Source: Marsupella aquatica | Lineage: Eukaryota > Marchantiophyta | DNA: 64,000 nucleotides | Direction: 5' to 3' | NCBI GenBank assembly: GCA_973895155.1 | Contig: OZ316897.1 | Coordinates: 8,556,001-8,620,000 of the forward strand | Shown: in pieces, positions 56,876-64,000 of the stretch | Numbering within the stretch: the stretch's first letter is position 1 | Layout: each line of letters opens with the position of its first letter | Notes under the pieces: generated by a model | What the model saw: only the letters and a program-made list of their open reading frames with translations | Told to the model about the DNA's origin: nothing | Databases searched by the model: none | Made by a program: the position numbers and the translations under genes

Positions 56876-57243
56876 TCTGATCCAGACCGAAGAAAAAGGA
56901 TAAACCCACATCCCAAAACCAAAACCCATCAAATGATCCTCGAGATGAATCATACGATCGGTACTCCCTCACGATTCGTTGAGAACCCACATGATAGTCT
57001 CGAGCGCAGGGTTCATCAAAGCCCATCAAATTCGGATCTCGGACAGCCTCTTCAATCCTCGCAGCAAATCGTAGAATATGCTGGAATGATGATGATAAGA
57101 GTGAGCGATTGACGACTTCGTTCTGTTGAGCACAGGGTTTAGAGAATCCTGAGCTGAAGCCCAGAGAGCAGACTGTGTATGGACGCTTTTCTCATGATGG
57201 ATATTTGCCTCGTGCTTGTCTAGCTGACTGGGGAAGTGAATGA

Positions 57244-60200
57244 ATGGCGCTGAGAACGAGTAGCTGGGAGCGCATCATGGCTGGCCATGCCTCTCTGCTG
57301 AAGTTGCATTCCGACCCAATTCAGGTTCTGTCTTTGTTTTTGTCTCTGCATCGGAATTGCCATTGTTGTATTGCCTCTAGTTCTGCTTCTTCCCTGGCTT
57401 TTGCTGTATTGCCATTATTTTTCTCTTCTCTGGTTACCTTGCAGATTGGTCTCGTTATCCATTGTATCCTTTAAGTCCTCTCGGAATCTGATCAATGGAG
57501 CAATTGCATTCCAGCTACTATAGCGTCCAATTCAAAGAATTGCGAAAGGGTTATGAGTTGATGATCAGTTATTTTCTCAAGAATCTCATCAAATCTCACT
57601 TGGAGTTGAAAGACCCACAAATTCCAAAAGATGATTGTCTCCTTTTCTTGCCACACAAGCCCGAATGTCCATTTTTGAATGTTAACACAAATGATAACAA
57701 AAATATCATACATGATTGTCATTTTGGCATACATAGTATCTCATGCTTCTGTCCATCCACATAAATAAATTTTGGTGGGGCCTTAGAGTCACTATCTAGA
57801 GTTGTCACCCTAGAAGCCTACACCCCAACTCTAGGTTCTGTCTGCGCTTAATTTTAAGATTTCATTCATCAATGTAATAAGTACTATATGAATAGAAACT
57901 GAGTCAATCATCTGCATCCAGAACTTCCTGTAGTAGTAAATTGCAATCATCCCCAGTTGCTAGACTGAAGGAACTTCCCAGTTGATGAAGACATTTCCGA
58001 TGTTTGGACCAGGTTCATTGGTGCCGCTGGACATATCCCAACTCGTCTGGACTTCATAGACGGAATTTATCTAAAGCAGATACTGTAGCTTTGAGGACTG
58101 GAAGGACGAGCTCCTTCACAGTCTATGCGGCTAAGCCAGGATTTGGTGCTCAACCCAAAAAGAAAACAAAGGTCTGGCATGACTTGAAAGTTTGAATTTT
58201 TTAATGCGAGAGAGAGATGTTATTGTTCATATCTCGTTCAGTTGATAAGGCCAACTAACCAATTGACGTCGCGTCATTGACAAGCTCGTGAGCGAGTTGT
58301 TGAGGACTAGTACTTATCCGGAGCCGTTAGTGAATGCAGAAGTCAGAACGCAAACCGAAAGTGAACGAAGAGAAGGATCCGGTAACCAGGGCAAAGTGAG
58401 TTTTCTTGTAACAACTAAAGCTATCCGCCTGATTGTTGAAGGGGCATGGTTTTGCACACTGGCAGATTGGAATTTTTAATGGCATGGGATTTATTGGATT
58501 TTGCAGACAGATACTTGCAAAGAAGGAACAAATCCTTCAACAAGAAGCGGGAAGTACTGGTGAGTTTATGTCTGAGAAGCAAGATATAATTAAGTAGCTC
58601 CGTTTGCTTAGATGCTCCTGGCATGGTTTCCTTCTTGGGGCCTTTGACAGGGCTGGGTCAAAATGATTGTGATTAGAAATTCTGACAAAACCGTGTCGTG
58701 TTAGTTATTGACAGTAACCAGCAGACAGATACGCTGACAGTGGCAGAACAAGCACCTAGTATCTTGATCGATGAGGAAGCGCCAACCTATGACCCACTGG
58801 ACGAAGAGATTTTTGAACAGAAGCTAGCAGAAATAAAGAGGTATTTCTTTTTCTCTGAAATGTTGTTGGCACAGTTTGCTCTTTAAGACTCGCGAAAGCT
58901 TGTTCCTGGATTTGTGGATGTTGGGGTCTTATTTTGTGAGAAACTCTAATGAGTAGAGAATCTTCAAAAGTGGACAATCCCTAGCTGGTACACCAGTTGA
59001 GGATAGGTTGCTCATCGTCATTCTTTGATCTGTGAATGAATTCCATTGACTTATGCTTCACGTCCTCTACAACTTTTGTGATCATCATGTAATTTCTGCA
59101 TGCTGCAGGGTCGCTGTGGAGCAGAAGAAATTGGAAGAGCAGAAAAAGTACGGCCCTATTGATTATGATGCCCCCCTGCCCTCATCGTCCACTCCAAATG
59201 GTTTGACCGACAATCTTGGTGCTAAAGTACGCTTTTCATCCATTCAGTCATACGTCCCCATGTAATTGCAGCGAATTTAGGAAGATTACAACCTATTGCA
59301 CAAATCATGGCTGGTTATTGTACTCACACTTTTATCGGATGTGAATGGGTGATTTAATACAGTTGTACCCTCAAAGTGAGGTTAAAATGTCCCTACACTG
59401 ACAGCTTCAACTCGCTGTGGTGATGAGCAGATTGGTATTGGACTAGCTGTGGTGGTCTTTGGTTTGCTATTTGCTCTTGGAGATTTTCTGCCGTCAGGGT
59501 AAAGGACATTGTTTTGCTTTCCCTCATACCATTTGTGAATTCTTTGCAAATGGAATTGGCAAAATAAGTTCTTGTGCTTCTCTCAGCCGTGGCATGATAG
59601 ATACGTATGCCGAGGGGTTATTTCTTTCTTGGAAATGTGTGGCATTTCCAATGTGGTGGACGATCGATGGTTTGAAACTTCGTTCTGCGCACGGGTTCTT
59701 GGACGCGTCGCTTTGCAGTTAATCGATGAGAACAGGATCCCTAGTTAGGATTTCTTACTGACTTCTTTGGCAACCCTGTTTTGAATGGGGGACGAAGTTA
59801 ATTCTCAATCTGCATCCTTTGCTGATGAGGTGGAGATCATCATGCCCAGTTCTTTCGAAACCTCTAATTCTTCTCTATACGTTGGTTTCTGCCTCCAGAA
59901 GAAATGTGTCAACATCCAGTGTACGTAACTGACACACTTCTTCGTTGCAGCCCTACGGCAGAGAAATCAAGCGAGGTTGAAAAGAAGCAGCTCACCAAAG
60001 AAGAATCGTCCAAACTTCAGGTATTTGATTTTGTACGTTTAGGCAATTCACCAGCGGAATTACAATGACTTTTCATATAGATCCGTAAAGAAATTGTCTA
60101 CTGTATCTTTGATAGCGAGAGGATTCCGGAGAACGTCAGTGTCATTGTTCACCAGATTTTAGCCATGGTTTAATTTTCCAGGCCCAAGTTCAAGAGTTTG

Positions 60201-62045
60201 AAGACACGCTAAAAAATGTCCCCGAAGACAGGACTGCTCTCGAGGTACCTGTAGAACTTTCTTGAGCTTTTTGTGGTAATTCCTTTTAAGTTATTTTACA
60301 GAGTTTTTCATCTATGACCAATTCTGTTCTCCATTGGTCCTTTTAGGCTTGTTTTGACTTCTGGAATACATCATTTCATTGTTTGCAGGGAGCAGCAGTA
60401 AGCTATGCTGAACTTGGTGATTATGACAAAGCTGAAAAGTACTTGTCCAAGATTACCCAGGTGCTATAATGTTTAAATACTTATGGCGTTTGACCCAATA
60501 AGTGTGGTTTTGTCTATAAAGTATATCTACCAAGCACATACTGATTGTTGGTAAAACTCTTCTCAACTGCAGACATCACCAGGTGATGCAGATGTCTTGA
60601 GATTGCTTGCAGAAGTCCAGAATGGAAAAGGAGATTTGGATGCAAGCATTTCTTCTTATCGGGCTGCTATAAAAGTAAGAGTTGTACTTGCGGATGTCAT
60701 ATTGGTTCTCTGTTTATTTGCACGTCTGTCTATGAATTACAGTTTATTCCAGTCAATCTGCCTGCAAGCAATCTGCTGACGGTTCCATGATTAAAACATC
60801 AAGGCTGAGTGGAAGGCTAGACTTTCATGTCAACCCAGCTGCGGATAGCCTTCTTCGTCCTAAATTTTGTGATGTAATGTTGAAATTCTCAGGCATCTGG
60901 CAAGAAAGAATCGTTGACTTTAATCCAGGGACTCACTGATACTCTGCTTGCTGCCAAGAAGCCAAGCGAGGTACCTTTTCAACCTGTCTTCCATATTGAC
61001 GTGAGGATTTCAAGAATCAAGTTTGCACGTGTAGATTATACATGTAACAGAAAGACAGTCCTAACGAGACATCAATATGATCCGTTTGCAGGCAGTTGGA
61101 GAGCTGCTTGCAGCAAGGGCAAGACTCAAATACAACTTTGATCAGATAAAGTCACAGGCCACGCAAGCAGTCTTGGCTACCCCTAGTGGTGATAATTCTT
61201 CCCCTGGCAAATTGCAGGGAGAATATACCGCCATGGATGCCGATGAGCAGATGGATCCTATAACTGTAAGTATTGAACATTTGACCCTCAGCTTTGGCTT
61301 ATGGACTGTATAATGCTTTTTGAGTAGGCAGAAGCCCACTTTCTTTCTGCCTGGGAGCTTGTGACTTATTTACACCAGTAAAAGAGTATTACTCCCTCGT
61401 TAGGCAGGAACAGGATATAGCCACTGATTGGAATACTGGACCCCAACATCGCAAGTGTCCTACTGTAGTTTTATTTGAGAAATAGGCCTAAAATTCAGAG
61501 TTTGTTCTCCTTGTACAGGTGGAGCTTTTATTGGGCAAGGCGTATGCAGCATGGGATGGTCACACAGGTGATGCTGCGACTGTTTACGATGGGCTGATAA
61601 AAAGCTATCCGGAGGACTATCGTGGGTTCCTAGCAAAGGTACAGTAAGCTGCCCAGATTTTCTCCTTGTTTTTGGCTTGCTGTGGTGCGTTTGTCCTTGG
61701 CTGCGTATTTGTATCCACCTAATGAAAATTGCGGTTGCTCATTGCCAGGGTGTGCTTCTGAAGACCCAAAGCAAGCAAGGGGATGCTGAGCGTATGTTTA
61801 TTCAGGTAAGTCCTAAAACGCTCAGACACAAATTCTCTACTATTTGTGTATTTGCTGTCTTTCCAGGCTAGTTGTAGTTTTTGCACGTCAAATGTCAATG
61901 TAAACACTCCAGTTCAGTTGTGAGTTAAGGGTTTTGGGCTAATGTGATTAACTTGGCTGATGAACTGTCCCCACAGGCTAGGTACCTTGCACCAGCAAAC
62001 TCAAAATCCATTGTAGACATCTATTCAGGTCGTCGACCAAGCTAG
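57244..62045 (+). CDS. Chloroplast TPR-repeat protein (AT1G78915-like)
   Basis: Fifteen exons fit with GT-AG borders and continuous phase, giving 481 aa: 57244-57324, 58013-58171, 58285-58395, 58511-58559, 58705-58840, 59109-59226, 59964-60020, 60182-60244, 60389-60460, 60573-60674, 60893-60970, 61092-61265, 61519-61638, 61749-61805 and 61977-62045. The first two encode a Ser/Arg-rich transit-like N-terminus ending VYAAKPGFGAQPKKK. Then come an acidic/coiled-coil segment (EEIFEQKLAEIKRVAVEQKK) and TPR units: GAAVSYAELGDYDKAEKYLS, ADVLRLLAEVQNGKGDLDAS, LGKAYAAWDGHTGDAATVYD and YRGFLAKGVLL...GDAERMFIQA. TPRs bind partner proteins; a stromal or thylakoid assembly role is typical for plastid TPR proteins, but this one's partner is unknown. 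Exons 3, 4 and 7 have the least certain acceptors. Confidence 0.85.
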
Positions 62046-64000
62046 GTACTACATTGGCTAGTCAGAACTCCACTGCACCGACGAACTCAAAGTCTACACT
62101 TGATGTCCATTCAGAATATTCACCTGGGTGAAGTATGTAGCCGTTCAGGTCAATGCCTCTTTGAACCAACTCACTTGTACCATACCCACTGGCGAAAATT
62201 AGTTTGCAAGGGGTAGTCCAATGCTTTAAGCTGTAATGCCTAAGAGTTTCGTTTTATTTAAATCGCCAAGAGCAACGGAGTTCCGCAGTTTCAATAGTTC
62301 CAAGTTCTTGTGTGTGACCAGTTTTTGTCTTTGGGTACTTATCATCCGGATATTACTCAGACCTCAACAACTTGCCTGATTGTCCTGAACATTGAAAACA
62401 GTTGCAAAACATACCTCCTATTCTGCCTTTTGACCAGGGCATGCACGTAGGACTCAATTTTGACTCGTGGTGGTGGTGTCAATTTTGGATTACACACTGT
62501 CCTGAAGAGCAAGGGTTCGTGGCGGTGAAGCTTCTGCTTCAGATCAGATCAGAGAGTGTCCACCGCTAACCCACTGTGTGTTCTGAACTTACATCAATAC
62601 AAGTACCATAATACCATTAAGCGCTTCCCCGCTGGATTAAAAATTTCGGGACACTTTGAAAATAGAGGGTAATGTTAGCACAGGATGCTTCCATTGAAAG
62701 GTCACTCTTACCGTGAACATTGTAACTGGATATGGAACAATGGGACTTGATGCGTTAAGTTTCTGTTATACGCCCTCGAACAAGGGATAATTGTCTCTCA
62801 CAACAGTCAAAGTGGCCCATTCACATACGCGCAATTTAGTCAACCTTCTTGAATTCTGCCTATTCACATGCGCAAAAGTTAGTGAACCTTCCTGAAGTCT
62901 GCAAGGTTGTGAGTGCCGGCCATGATAGACAATAGCCTACAAAGCTTTAGAGAGGTTACGTCAATTGATCTCACCACAAAATCTGTTGACAGTCTACCTT
63001 CATTACGCCAGGTTGAACTATTTCTAGTGGCTTATCTATCGCCATTGCTTGTAGGTACTAATCGCTCTTACTAATTGTCCCTCCACGTGAATAAACAACT
63101 TCCGTTCCATATAAGAAAATGCCAATACTTCGTCAGGTATCACTTCATCAGGCGGATGCAAGTAGAAATACTTTATGTTGCGGTTTTGTATAGTTAATTA
63201 ACGTCTTACATTGAGCTTCCTTGTATGTCTTACGACTCTATATCCAGAGAGCTCAACCCTTAACCCTCGGTGTGTCATATGCAGCTATATTTTGCGGCTC
63301 ACAAGCAGGTTCCCAAAGGCGCGCAAATATCACCATTGCAGCCGCACCACCAACAGCCCCACACAACTGCCATCTGAACAGTCTTGGTCTTGTCATGCGT
63401 GGCCCTGCACTCAAATCCCACGTGCCAAGAAGAAAACATCATTGACATCTTGAACAGAAACAATATCATCAATACAATCCTTATGGGCACTCCGTGGCTT
63501 CACAGACACTACCGTAATAACACACTGGTTAAGCACTGTGGTTGGGCAAAGCTGGTCATTTCATCAAGACCACAACCAGTACTATAATGCAACAAATGAC
63601 GTTTCAAAGTGGTAATGCAAAGCCCATACACAGAACAATTGAAAAGAATCGAAGCAAAGGCTTGGGATAACGAAATATAGAGACAAGTAGAACATGCATA
63701 GAGTTGGTTTTAGGGCGTGACGTCTGGAGGAAGAATGCGTGTATATTTATCCAAAGTTCATCCCAGAGAAGAACGACCAATTCGAAGTTATTCGAATGGA
63801 CTGGTACGCAAAGATAGTTGAGGTAATCCGCTTGATTGGATGACTACTACGACTCAGTTAGGGTCGACAACTAGCTCCTGAAAACACGAGAAACTAGCAA
63901 GCACAAACAAAAATGACGAACAAAGCTCACTCCTAGACAGAAACTATCAATGCATTCAACCACATTTTAGGGTTTAGTGCTTCCGCCTCATTCATCAAAG
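62046..64000. other. 3' flank of the TPR gene; no supported gene
   Basis: 62046-62115 looks like a diverged partial copy of the TPR gene's last exon. The rest has only short frames. TAGGGTTTA at 63968-63976 (AAACCCTA on the minus strand) could be a telo-box of a gene beyond the window. Confidence 0.4.

Overview
The window reads as nuclear DNA of a land plant. The evidence is spliced genes with plant-type GT-AG introns, an isoamylase with an N-terminal plastid-targeting region, a chloroplast TPR protein, scrambled pieces of plastid DNA, promoter telo-boxes, and typical plant transposons (copia, MULE, PIF/Harbinger). Short introns, a heavy load of old repeats and a fungal-type gene fit a seed-free plant (bryophyte, lycophyte or fern). 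That placement is inference; I cannot name the species.

Layout. 1-4.1 kb (minus) is the 5' two-thirds or so of an EAF1/VID21-type NuA4 subunit; its 3' end lies outside the window. 4.1-6.35 kb is its CT-rich upstream region and a purine-rich minisatellite. 6.35-12.7 kb is gene-poor, with old duplications and a possible decayed membrane-protein gene. 12.8-13.6 kb (minus) is a two-exon CGR1/CCDC86 rRNA-processing gene with duplicated telo-box promoter DNA. 14.7-15.55 kb holds a BRCT-domain remnant and a minisatellite. 16.47-19.47 kb (minus) is an intronless ISA2-type isoamylase that has lost its catalytic residues. 21.1-22.5 kb (minus) is a probable plastid membrane protein, apparently with a GC-AG intron.

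22.7-57 kb is transposon territory: degenerate tandem repeats, a MITE, a mosaic of plastid fragments (ndhA, psaB, psaA, probably rrn23), and a 3.76-kb MULE with identical 78-bp terminal repeats but a broken transposase. It also holds an intact fungal-like hypothetical gene at 33.8-34.7 kb and a nested block at 35.7-51 kb. That block contains a complete two-gene Harbinger (36135-43669) inside a foldback element (B), a Crypton-like tyrosine recombinase gene, and a GC-rich repeat (A) split by two further elements with 9-bp target duplications. A copia RNase H remnant and a 2.69-kb non-coding LTR element with 145-bp LTRs follow.

57.2-62.0 kb (plus) is a 15-exon chloroplast TPR gene whose predicted exon phases all fit (481 aa). 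The last 2 kb has no recognisable gene.

The housekeeping genes are unrelated in function: chromatin acetylation, ribosome biogenesis, starch metabolism and plastid function. The strongest material for follow-up is the Crypton-like recombinase, the fungal-type gene, and the nested insertions, whose order can be read directly from target-site duplications.
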